Shown here: one piece after another, positions 8,092 to 15,844 of the stretch
How positions within the stretch are numbered: the stretch's first letter is position 1
Layout: every line of letters begins with the position of its first letter
From: Aliiglaciecola sp041538045
Lineage (GTDB): Bacteria; Pseudomonadota; Gammaproteobacteria; Enterobacterales; Alteromonadaceae
Reading direction: 5' to 3'
NCBI RefSeq assembly: GCF_041538045.1
Contig: NZ_JBGOSE010000017.1
Span: 7,480-71,479 of the forward strand
DNA: 64,000 nucleotides
Made by a program: the position numbers and the translations under genes
Notes under the pieces: model-generated
What the model saw: the letters and a program-made list of their open reading frames with translations, nothing else
Databases searched by the model: none
What the model was told of the DNA's origin: nothing

Positions 8092-8895
8092 TTAAAAAAA
8101 CTGATACACCAATGTGACAGAAGTTTGAGTATCTAAAGGCTCGTCCAACTCTTGTGGTGAACGATTATGGGTCATATTAAACGACAACTTCATTGCCAAA
8201 GAACCATTTATCTTTGCAGCCAAAGACGTTTCTGAAAAAGAACGCGAAAACTCGTCGTCAGTTTCAGTGCTTAAATATTGCCTGAACGTAGCCTTATCAT
8301 TGAATTTTTTCTCATATTCCATAGCGGCGCGGATTATAACACCAGTTTGATCTAACGCATCAGTATTTTCTTTAGCAATTGATTGCGCATATCCGGGGCC
8401 GACACTGTAGGTAAACTCGCTCTCTTCATCTGCCCATAACTGCTCGGTATAACCCACAGCTAAAGCAGCTTGGTATTGATAGGAGTTAAAACGATCATCA
8501 TCATATTCACCGAATATAAAAAGACGATTTTTAGGGTTTCTGAGTTTGTAATCGGATTGCATCGACACAAACACACTCTGGGCACTGGTCACCAGTTCAC
8601 TATTTGCACCAATGACTTGCTCGTTTTGTTTATATAAAACCTTGGCAACATATCGATGATGCCATCTCAGCAAGTCTTGTTTAGCATTTAGCTTTCCAGT
8701 AATAGTAGTACCAGTCGAATTACCGCTGGCGTAAATTACACCAAATTCTCCATTCATTTCAAAAGAGTCTTGATGTTTAGCGGTGGCATCGCCATGAAAA
8801 GGTGCATCAGCTAGAAAAAGTGCCCGCATAACATCAGTACGAGCACTACTAGAAAAGCTGATAAACAGGAGAATTGTGGCGCAAATTAGCTTCAT
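8092..8895 (-). CDS. DUF481 outer-membrane protein, second copy
   Basis: Paralogue of the adjacent DUF481 gene. It has a signal peptide at about residues 1-18, then about 30 extra residues before the shared MNGEFGVIYASGNSTGT opening. The barrel repeats, the SVGPGYAQS segment and the C-terminal VTLVYQFF match its neighbour. It was presumably produced by tandem duplication. Function unknown; the family is associated with envelope and salt responses only by name. Confidence 0.8.
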   Translation of the reverse strand: MKLICATILLFISFSSSARTDVMRALFLADAPFHGDATAKHQDSFEMNGEFGVIYASGNSTGTTITGKLNAKQDLLRWHHRYVAKVLYKQNEQVIGANSELVTSAQSVFVSMQSDYKLRNPKNRLFIFGEYDDDRFNSYQYQAALAVGYTEQLWADEESEFTYSVGPGYAQSIAKENTDALDQTGVIIRAAMEYEKKFNDKATFRQYLSTETDDEFSRSFSETSLAAKINGSLAMKLSFNMTHNRSPQELDEPLDTQTSVTLVYQFF

Positions 8896-9079
8896 ATAAC
8901 CCAGAGTAAAATGATTTTAGTTCTATTTTTGCGACATTGTATATAATAATGTGACAATATGCAGCACAAAAATAGACTAAAAATCAACCAAATAGTTCCT
9001 TAACTTGAGTAAATTAAAGTAACCAATAACGATGTCTGTAAATAGCTACAATGACAAATCTAGTTAATCACAGAAATTA

Positions 9080-9907
9080 TTAAGGACTAAAGATAGACAT
9101 CATTTGATTGATTTCTTGATTACTAAACGTAATCGCATCCACCAGTAACTCAGCATCTAAATCAACACTCGCAAAAATAACAGGATTGATTTCTTCTTCA
9201 GGCTTTCCTGAGTAGTTTGTCGCTAACAAATAAGCTACCTTAGCGGCCACATGCATGATGGCAACCTCTTTGTTTCCCATTGCGTATTCTTCATCATCAA
9301 TATGCATGATGGTCATTGAAATTTGAGTAGGCAATTGCCAAAGTTGTAAAATCGTTGAACTGCATTGGGGGTAAGTAAAACCTAGGATGTTTTTTTGCAA
9401 TTCAAATGGCATAACTGAGTGATCTTGAGGTATGCAACTTGCGGCTAGCTCAGGGCTTTCTTTGGTAATCACCAATTCCGCTAAATTATGTAGTAATCCC
9501 AATAAAAAGAAACGTTCTGAACCTCTAATTCTAGCTAGTTTTGCTAAATGTTTTGCTAGCAAGCCCGTATATAAACTCTGCCTCCAAAAGCGCTTTAAAT
9601 CCATATGTTCACTGCTTAGTGAATCGAATGCATCTTTTGCTGTTTCCGCCATAACCAGATTATACAGAGCCTCCCCACCGAGGATGTTGACTGCTTTGGT
9701 AATATTATCAACTTGGGAGCGAAATCGAAATAATGGACTATTTGCCAGCTTTAATAATTTGGAGGTAAGTGACGGATCGAGACTAACCAAATTACCGATA
9801 TCCTCACCATCAGATTGGTGATCATCTAACATTTCACGAATACGCAGACAAATCTCTGGCAAAGCGAATGAGGTGCTGGCTTTTTTTGCGTAATCAATTG
9901 CTTGCAT
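9080..9907 (-). CDS. HDOD domain signalling protein
   Basis: A single HDOD domain (HD-related output domain) covers roughly residues 10-210 of 275. Visible parts are the LVSLDPSLTSKLLKLANSP segment, the AVNILGG helix and the LLHNLAELV segment that replaces a catalytic HD site, so it is not expected to hydrolyse c-di-GMP. HDOD proteins act in signal transduction and motility in many gammaproteobacteria. It stands alone, divergent from the wax ester synthase gene. Confidence 0.82.
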   Translation of the reverse strand: MQAIDYAKKASTSFALPEICLRIREMLDDHQSDGEDIGNLVSLDPSLTSKLLKLANSPLFRFRSQVDNITKAVNILGGEALYNLVMAETAKDAFDSLSSEHMDLKRFWRQSLYTGLLAKHLAKLARIRGSERFFLLGLLHNLAELVITKESPELAASCIPQDHSVMPFELQKNILGFTYPQCSSTILQLWQLPTQISMTIMHIDDEEYAMGNKEVAIMHVAAKVAYLLATNYSGKPEEEINPVIFASVDLDAELLVDAITFSNQEINQMMSIFSP

Positions 9908-9953
9908 AAATATTTTTGAATGTTATGTGATTGCTGGTAGTGGACATTATAGA

Positions 9954-9994
9954 CACTCTGGGTGAATTTTTTGTTTTTTTTTGCCCTCAGAGTG
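9954..9994. other. Long-loop inverted repeat between HDOD and WS/DGAT genes
   Basis: CACTCTG (9954-9960) is repeated inverted as CAGAGTG (9988-9994) around a T-rich loop. It lies in the divergent promoter region. It may be a regulatory site; no -35/-10 pair could be set with confidence. Confidence 0.25.
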
Positions 9995-10115
9995 ATGGCT
10001 ATGGATAATTCAAAAAAACACGGCTACCAGTGCTTGTGCAATGATAAAAAGGTTGATATTTATGATGTATGGCGTACGGTATTATTCATAACATTCTGTT
10101 AACATGGGGCTTAAA

Positions 10116-11564
10116 ATGGAAGAACTCTCTGGTTTAGATGCTACTTTTCTATTTTTAGAAACTGAAAAAATCCCTATGCATATAGGTGGAGTGTGCATAA
10201 TCGAAGGTTCGATGAAATTCGAAGAATTTTACGAATTTATCGAAAAACGTATTCACCTAGTATCAAAACTCACCGAGAGACTAGTAACAGTTCCACTAAG
10301 TCTCGACAGGCCTTATTGGGTTGAAGACCCCGACTTTGATTTAAGTCAGCATATTAAACGCATCAAGTTACCGGCTCCAGGTTCATGGAAAGAGCTTCGT
10401 TATGCTGCCTCCCAACACTTTTCAACTTGTCTTGATAGAAGTAGACCCCTATGGGAATTTATATTTGTTGAAGGTTTAGACAATGTTTCCCAAGTTCCCA
10501 AAGGTTCTGTGGCACTCATCACCAAAGTGCATCATTCTGGTTTCGACGGTAAATCAGGGGCAGATCTTATGGCCATGATGTGGGATGTCACACCTGTACC
10601 TAGGCCCGTTCCCGCTAAAGTCGCCAAACCTCAAGAAAAAATTCCTGGCCCATTAAACCTAATGGCGCGTAGTGCGTATAACTTAGTCAGTATACCGGGC
10701 AAAATACCGGGATTATTATGGAATACCGGCAAAGCTACGTTAAAAGCTAGTTATCTATCCCGTATTCATAAAATTGAGATGCCAACGCTTCCCTTTCGTG
10801 CGCCGAAAACGCCATTTAACGGAATCGTCGAACAAGAACGCAAATGGAATTCCGCATTACTCGAGATTGATCGGGTAAAAGCCATACGTAAAGCGGTGGA
10901 TGGTGCAACTCTAAACGATGTCATTTTGACTATTTGTGGTGGCGCGTTGAGACAATATTTATTGGGCAAAGGTGAATTACCAGATCAACCTTTAGTCGCC
11001 ATGGTACCTGTATCAACCCGCTCGAAAGATCAGAAGAATGCGATGGGAAATCAAGTGTCTGCCATGTATATACAATTAGCAACAGACCAAGAAGATCCCA
11101 TAAAACGGTTGGAAAAAATCCATGTGAATACCTTAGTCGGTAAGCTGTACCAAGATGCCATTGATGCAAAAAGTCTAATGGGTTATGCCGACTTAATTCC
11201 ATTTGGTTTAGCTGGTGTGGCTTCGAGATTTTATACTCGCTCGGCGTTAGCCAAATGGCATAGACCCTTTTTTAATTTGGTGATTACCAACGTACCAGGA
11301 CCAAACGTTCCCCTTTATATAGGTGGACATAAACTAATTACCAATATGGGGACTGCCCCCATATTTGATGGAATGGGATTAATTATGCCGGTGTTAAGTT
11401 ACGATGGAACTATCACTATCAGTCCCACTAGTTCCGCAAACTTAATGCCAGACATAGATGTTCTGACTAAATGCATATTAGACTCCGCCAATGAATTGGA
11501 AGCTGCCGTGCATACAAAGCAAGAAAAAATGGCTGCGTTTAACGCTTTATTAAATCAGAAGTAA
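10116..11564 (+). CDS. Wax ester synthase / diacylglycerol acyltransferase
   Basis: Acyl-CoA-dependent synthase of wax esters and/or triacylglycerol for storage lipid. The catalytic HHxxxDG motif is present as HHSGFDG near residue 143, in a Condensation-like N-terminal domain, followed by a DUF1298-type C-terminal domain with the NVPGPNVPLY segment. The start MEELSGLDATFL is typical of the family; the ATG at 10116 is preferred over 10104 because GGGG lies just before it. Two alpha/beta hydrolase genes follow closely, suggesting an operon for neutral lipid formation and turnover. Product preference cannot be read from sequence. Confidence 0.9.
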   Translation: MEELSGLDATFLFLETEKIPMHIGGVCIIEGSMKFEEFYEFIEKRIHLVSKLTERLVTVPLSLDRPYWVEDPDFDLSQHIKRIKLPAPGSWKELRYAASQHFSTCLDRSRPLWEFIFVEGLDNVSQVPKGSVALITKVHHSGFDGKSGADLMAMMWDVTPVPRPVPAKVAKPQEKIPGPLNLMARSAYNLVSIPGKIPGLLWNTGKATLKASYLSRIHKIEMPTLPFRAPKTPFNGIVEQERKWNSALLEIDRVKAIRKAVDGATLNDVILTICGGALRQYLLGKGELPDQPLVAMVPVSTRSKDQKNAMGNQVSAMYIQLATDQEDPIKRLEKIHVNTLVGKLYQDAIDAKSLMGYADLIPFGLAGVASRFYTRSALAKWHRPFFNLVITNVPGPNVPLYIGGHKLITNMGTAPIFDGMGLIMPVLSYDGTITISPTSSANLMPDIDVLTKCILDSANELEAAVHTKQEKMAAFNALLNQK

Positions 11565-11601
11565 TGGGCGCACTAAACAACCAAAGAAGTAGGAAGTTAA
11601 T

Positions 11602-12405
11602 ATGAACAACGAATTAGCCACATTGCCACACAATCGTCCTAAAAAGCGACATATGCTCACCGAAGGACGCGCGCTATTCGAACTCGGCACTACAAGTCTA
11701 TTAATGCCGTTGCTAATGCAGGCTCCACGGGGTGACAAACATCCAGTAATGGTGTTACCGGGCTTTTTAGCGACAGATATTTCTACAAAACCTATACGCA
11801 CTTTCCTTAAAATGAAAGGTTATAAATCCCATGGTTGGGGCTTGGGCCGAAATTTAGGGACTCACATTGTTGGTGGGCGACATATCGTGAGCGACCAACT
11901 TCTTAATAAAGTCATAGAGTTACACGTTAAATATGATAAAAAAGTAAGTCTTGTTGGCTGGAGTTTAGGCGGTATTTTAGCAAGAGAAATTGCCCGTGCG
12001 ATTCCTGATTGTGTACGCCAAGTGATTTCCTTAGGCAGTCCATTTAATGGCCCCCAGGGCTCGGCCCCTGTTGCAGCTAAAATGTTTCAATTGATCAATG
12101 GTGATTTAAACGAAAGAGAGCCTCATGCCGCTAAACGTATTATTCCCCCCCCAGAGGTTCCTAGTACCGCAATTTTTTCCCGAAGCGACGGCGTCGCCCA
12201 TTGGCAGTCATGCATCAATTCAAATGAACATCTTCATTCTTTGTCGGAGAATATCGAAGTAAAAGGGAGTCATATGGGCCTAGGACACAACTCTCAGGTG
12301 TTATGGATAGTTGCTAATCGATTAGCGCAAACCGAAGGACAATGGCAGCCATTCAGGCAAAAAACCTTACATAAAATTCTTTACCCAAACCCAGACAGGG
12401 CATAA
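11602..12405 (+). CDS. Alpha/beta hydrolase, lipase/esterase-like
   Basis: An alpha/beta hydrolase with the nucleophile elbow GWSLGG (Ser near residue 122). VMVLPGFLATD near the N-terminus forms the first strand and oxyanion region. A late SHMGLGHN segment gives the likely catalytic His. It resembles hydrolases often found beside WS/DGAT genes, so a lipase or acyl-transfer role in storage lipid metabolism is likely by context but unproven. No signal peptide is seen, so it should be cytoplasmic. Confidence 0.75.
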   Translation: MNNELATLPHNRPKKRHMLTEGRALFELGTTSLLMPLLMQAPRGDKHPVMVLPGFLATDISTKPIRTFLKMKGYKSHGWGLGRNLGTHIVGGRHIVSDQLLNKVIELHVKYDKKVSLVGWSLGGILAREIARAIPDCVRQVISLGSPFNGPQGSAPVAAKMFQLINGDLNEREPHAAKRIIPPPEVPSTAIFSRSDGVAHWQSCINSNEHLHSLSENIEVKGSHMGLGHNSQVLWIVANRLAQTEGQWQPFRQKTLHKILYPNPDRA

Positions 12406-12407
12406 GT

Positions 12408-13307
12408 TTGACAGAAGTAAACAATAGCGATGAACTTTTCGCGGACGTAAACGGAATTACATTGTGTTATCAGACCTTTGGCGATCCTAAAGGTAAACCT
12501 CTTTTATTGATCATGGGTTTAGCCACACAAATGATCCACTGGGATCCCCGGTTCTGCCAAAAATTAGTGGATCAAGGGTATTGGGTAATACGCTTTGATA
12601 ATCGTGATATTGGCAAGAGTACAATTTTGCATGATCAGAAAAAGCCGACATTCTTTTCAGTGGCAGCGAATCAGTTTTTCGGTAAAAAACTACATGTACC
12701 TTATAATTTGCATACCATGGCTAGCGATGCTGTAGCGCTATTAGATCATTTAAATATCTCTACCTGTCACTTAGTTGGTGTGTCTATGGGCGGCATGATT
12801 GCCCAGTGCGTTGCTATTGATTACGCAAGTCGAGTTGCCAGTCTAACGTCAATTATGTCTACAACAGGCGATAGAGCCTTACCCAAAGCCAAAAACGCGG
12901 TAATTTTGAAGATACTGCAACCGCCACCGAAAGAGCCAAAAGCATTCCTACAATATTCGTTAAAACTGTGGAAAATGCTCCATGGGAAGCACTTCAAATT
13001 TGATAAACAAAAAATTTCACTGCTATTACAACATGCCAGAGAACGTTCGTTTAATCCCGATGGTGTGTGGCGACAAACCTGTGCCATATTAGCCTCTCCT
13101 GATCGCACCCAAGCTTTGCACTATGTCAAAGTACCCAGCTTAGTGATCCACGGTGATGCCGATCCCCTAGTTCCCGTTGAGTGCGGAATTGCTACTGCGG
13201 CTGCATTAGAAAACAGCGAGCTTTTGATTATTAAGGGAATGGGTCACACATTACCTGAAGAAGCTTGGGATCAAATGATTGACAGTATTGTTAAGTTAGC
13301 TAATTAA
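12408..13307 (+). CDS. Alpha/beta hydrolase
   Basis: An alpha/beta hydrolase with HG-like LLIMGLATQ, nucleophile elbow GVSMGG (Ser near 127), an Asp in HGDADPLVP and the catalytic His in GMGHTLPEE. 299 residues fits family members annotated as esterases or epoxide-hydrolase-like enzymes. It begins with TTG two bases after the stop of the previous hydrolase, so translation is probably coupled. Substrate unknown; context suggests lipid or fatty ester. Confidence 0.75.
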   Translation: MTEVNNSDELFADVNGITLCYQTFGDPKGKPLLLIMGLATQMIHWDPRFCQKLVDQGYWVIRFDNRDIGKSTILHDQKKPTFFSVAANQFFGKKLHVPYNLHTMASDAVALLDHLNISTCHLVGVSMGGMIAQCVAIDYASRVASLTSIMSTTGDRALPKAKNAVILKILQPPPKEPKAFLQYSLKLWKMLHGKHFKFDKQKISLLLQHARERSFNPDGVWRQTCAILASPDRTQALHYVKVPSLVIHGDADPLVPVECGIATAAALENSELLIIKGMGHTLPEEAWDQMIDSIVKLAN

Positions 13308-13337
13308 ACAAAAATAACTGGGCGTAATGAAGGTCGG

Positions 13338-13580
13338 TTAATCAAACAGATCCGTTTGTTTGGGTGTTGTAACCGTAGCGTCACTATTTTTCTTACGCTG
13401 GGCAATAGACTTACGTCTTTGGCAGGCTTTTATAATGATCCGCTTGGCATAAGGTGTTGCCTGATTCCAGTAAAGCCGCTCATCTCTACTGCGGAAACAT
13501 CCAGTGCAATAACCGCTTTTCCCAGACTGGCAAACACCAATACAGGGGCTAGGAATATCAAAAAACTCGAGTTGATCCAC
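13338..13580 (-). CDS. DUF1289 small cysteine-rich protein
   Basis: An 80-residue protein with the DUF1289 pattern: PCIGVCQ, then GYCTGCFRS and an R-x4-W segment, giving four clustered cysteines (Cys at about 13, 17, 25 and 28) that may bind metal, perhaps an Fe-S cluster or zinc. Function unknown. The charged tail continues beyond the conserved core. It is convergent with the hydrolase gene to its left. Confidence 0.8.
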   Translation of the reverse strand: MDQLEFFDIPSPCIGVCQSGKSGYCTGCFRSRDERLYWNQATPYAKRIIIKACQRRKSIAQRKKNSDATVTTPKQTDLFD

Positions 13581-13593
13581 GATAGTGACTCAA

Positions 13594-13686
13594 TTTCATA
13601 AATTCAGATCATTTTCTATAGTTTACACCGTTATTCTTATGTAGGTGAAATACTCATAATTAAGACATGATCTGAATTTATTGAAA
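13594..13686. repeat. 93-bp element with ~19-bp inverted ends
   Basis: TTTCATAAATTCAGATCAT at the left is mirrored by ATGATCTGAATTTATTGAAA at the right; the inner 15 bases pair perfectly and the outer part needs one extra base. The 54-base centre is AT-rich with no frame. It occupies the gap between DUF1289 and the GFA gene. It could be a MITE-like remnant or a large hairpin at the 3' end of the GFA transcript. Confidence 0.55.
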
Positions 13687-13691
13687 TGCTT

Positions 13692-14105
13692 TTACTCTGG
13701 ATATTGAGAGAATTTAGGTGCTGCTTGTCCGGCTTCGTACCAAGCAAACTTCTCTTCCCAAAATATATTCGCCTGAGGCGTCATATCTGGCACCTCATCT
13801 AAGAAGCCCGCTGGGATACACAACAAACTACCATCACGGGTTAAGTAAGGCACTTGTGAACCACATTCAGTACAAAACACATTGCTAAAGCGCACCGCAT
13901 TTGGCAAATCAAAACGCTTGATTTTGTCTTCGCCACTTTGCCACTTTATATTCTCAGGATCGGTAAAAAGCAGTGACGCAAAAGCTGAACCGGTTTTCTT
14001 TTGACAGCGATCACAATGACATTGATAAAAGCGTTTATACGGACCATGAACTTCGCACGTTACCGCACCACACAAACAGCGACCTTTAATTTCTCGCGGC
14101 ATCAT
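13692..14105 (-). CDS. GFA/CENP-V family zinc protein
   Basis: 137 residues of the glutathione-dependent formaldehyde-activating (GFA/CENP-V) fold. Zinc-binding cysteines are seen as RCLCGAV (structural), CHCDRCQKKTG (catalytic zinc) and CTECGS. Most members are not true formaldehyde enzymes, so only the fold and zinc sites are asserted. A second, divergent GFA protein lies at 49.3 kb. Confidence 0.85.
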   Translation of the reverse strand: MMPREIKGRCLCGAVTCEVHGPYKRFYQCHCDRCQKKTGSAFASLLFTDPENIKWQSGEDKIKRFDLPNAVRFSNVFCTECGSQVPYLTRDGSLLCIPAGFLDEVPDMTPQANIFWEEKFAWYEAGQAAPKFSQYPE

Positions 14106-14220
14106 TTTTCCTCTTATATTAGTGTTGCATTAAAAAGTGAATCAGGCTTATCGCTAGCCCTAATTATAGGAATTTACCTGCTGATAAATAGAAAAACCAA
14201 TAAATACGTCAGACATAAAA

Positions 14221-14251
14221 AATGCCAGTACGCATAAAGCAGACTGGCATT
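14221..14251 (-). terminator. Terminator after lpdA
   Basis: A 9-bp stem (AATGCCAGT with ACTGGCATT) with a 13-base loop. Read on the minus strand it continues into a run of T. It lies 20 bases past the lpdA stop and closes the PDH gene cluster. Confidence 0.75.
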
Positions 14252-14270
14252 CTTAATTTCTCTTAGAAAA

Positions 14271-15692
14271 TTACTTTTTCGTTGCTTTTGGATTTGGCAA
14301 ATCAGTAATACTTCCTTCGAAAATTTCAGAAGCTAAACCAATTGATTCATTTAGGGTTGGGTGAGCATGAATTGTCAAAGCGACATCTTCAGCGTCAGCG
14401 CCCATTTCAATGGCTAAACCAATTTCACCTAACATCTCGCCAGCATTGATACCGATAATTGCACCACCGATTACGCGGTTAGATTCTTTTTCAAATATCA
14501 TTTTAGTCATACCTTCAGTACGACCAGAAGCAATAGCTCGACCTGAGGCAGCCCAAGGGAAAGTGGCAGTTTCATAACTTACACCTTGCTCTTTAGCTTC
14601 TTTTTCAGTTAATCCTACCCAAGCAACTTCTGGGTCAGTGTAGGCAACTGAAGGAATACATTTAGGATCGAAGAAGTGTTTCTTACCGGCAATAACTTCT
14701 GCAGCCACATGACCTTCATGAACGGCTTTGTGCGCAAGCATAGGTTGACCAACAAGATCACCAATTGCATAGATGTTGCTAACGTTAGTACGCATTTGCT
14801 TATCAACGCTAATGAAGCCACGCTCATCTACTTTCACGCCAGCTTTATCGGCAGCGACTAAACCACCATTTGGACGACGTCCAACTGCCACTAATACTTT
14901 ATCGTATTTAACTGGCTCAGCAGGAGCTTGTTTGCCTTCGAAAGTCACGTACAGACCATCATCTTTGGCTTCAACGGCAGTAACTTTTGTTTGTAGCATA
15001 ACGTTAAACTTGTTTTTAACGTATTTTTGATAAATTTTGATAACGTCTTTATCAGCTGCTGGAATCAACTGGTCTAAAAACTCTACCACGTCAATTTGAG
15101 AACCCAGTGAACGATAAACGGTTCCCATTTCCAAACCAATAATACCGCCACCCAAAACTAGCATTTTTTCTGGGATGTCTTTCATTTCCAAAGCACCCGT
15201 TGAATCGATTACTCGATCATCATCGTTTGGAATGAAAGGTAAAGAAACTGGCTCAGAGCCAGCCGCAATAATTGCGTTATCAAAGGTGATGGTAGTTTTA
15301 CCATCTTTGCCTTCTACTTCAATAGTATTGGAACCGGTAAATTTACCGTAACCTTGCACAAACTTAACTTTGCGCATTTTTGACATGCCTGATAGACCTT
15401 TGGTAAGTTGCCCTACTACACTGTCTTTCCAGCCACGTACTTTATCTAAATCGATTTTGGGCTCACCGAACACAACGCCGTGTGAAGCCATTTCTTTTGC
15501 ATCATCAATCACTTTTGCAACGTGAAGTAACGCTTTAGACGGAATACAGCCTACATTAAGACATACTCCACCTAAGGTGTCTCGGGAGTCAATGATGACT
15601 GTTTCTATACCTAAATCGGCAGCTCTAAAAGCTGCGGAATAACCACCAGGTCCTGCACCAAGCACAACCAGTTGAGTTTTAATTTCGCTCAT
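14271..15692 (-). CDS. lpdA: Dihydrolipoyl dehydrogenase (E3)
   Basis: Reoxidises dihydrolipoyl groups of the PDH and OGDH complexes, passing electrons to NAD. The FAD-binding GAGPGGYSAAFRAADLG opens the protein, and the redox-active disulfide lies in GGVCLNVGCIPSK near residues 45-50. A second GGGIIGLE block binds NAD, and HAHPTLNE near the C-terminus holds the catalytic His-Glu pair. 473 residues is normal. It is separated from aceF by 152 bases that contain a terminator, so lpdA may also have its own promoter, as in E. coli. Confidence 0.97.
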   Translation of the reverse strand: MSEIKTQLVVLGAGPGGYSAAFRAADLGIETVIIDSRDTLGGVCLNVGCIPSKALLHVAKVIDDAKEMASHGVVFGEPKIDLDKVRGWKDSVVGQLTKGLSGMSKMRKVKFVQGYGKFTGSNTIEVEGKDGKTTITFDNAIIAAGSEPVSLPFIPNDDDRVIDSTGALEMKDIPEKMLVLGGGIIGLEMGTVYRSLGSQIDVVEFLDQLIPAADKDVIKIYQKYVKNKFNVMLQTKVTAVEAKDDGLYVTFEGKQAPAEPVKYDKVLVAVGRRPNGGLVAADKAGVKVDERGFISVDKQMRTNVSNIYAIGDLVGQPMLAHKAVHEGHVAAEVIAGKKHFFDPKCIPSVAYTDPEVAWVGLTEKEAKEQGVSYETATFPWAASGRAIASGRTEGMTKMIFEKESNRVIGGAIIGINAGEMLGEIGLAIEMGADAEDVALTIHAHPTLNESIGLASEIFEGSITDLPNPKATKK

Positions 15693-15793
15693 TATGACCT
15701 CAAATTTCGAATTCTATTCTGACAGACCTGTAAAATACTACCTTCGCAACAGTATGTTAGCAAAGGAAAGCACGACTAAACACGAAAAATATC

Positions 15794-15833
15794 AAAAAAG
15801 TGCGCTTTAACATAATTTATGTATAAGCGCACT
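15794..15833 (-). terminator. Intrinsic terminator between aceF and lpdA
   Basis: Read on the minus strand, the stem AGTGCGCTT/AAGCGCACT (9 bp) has an AT-rich loop that can pair further, followed by TTTTTT. It lies 11 bases after the aceF stop. It should reduce read-through into lpdA and so set E3 apart from E1/E2 expression. Confidence 0.75.
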
Positions 15834-15844
15834 CGTATTGTTGC

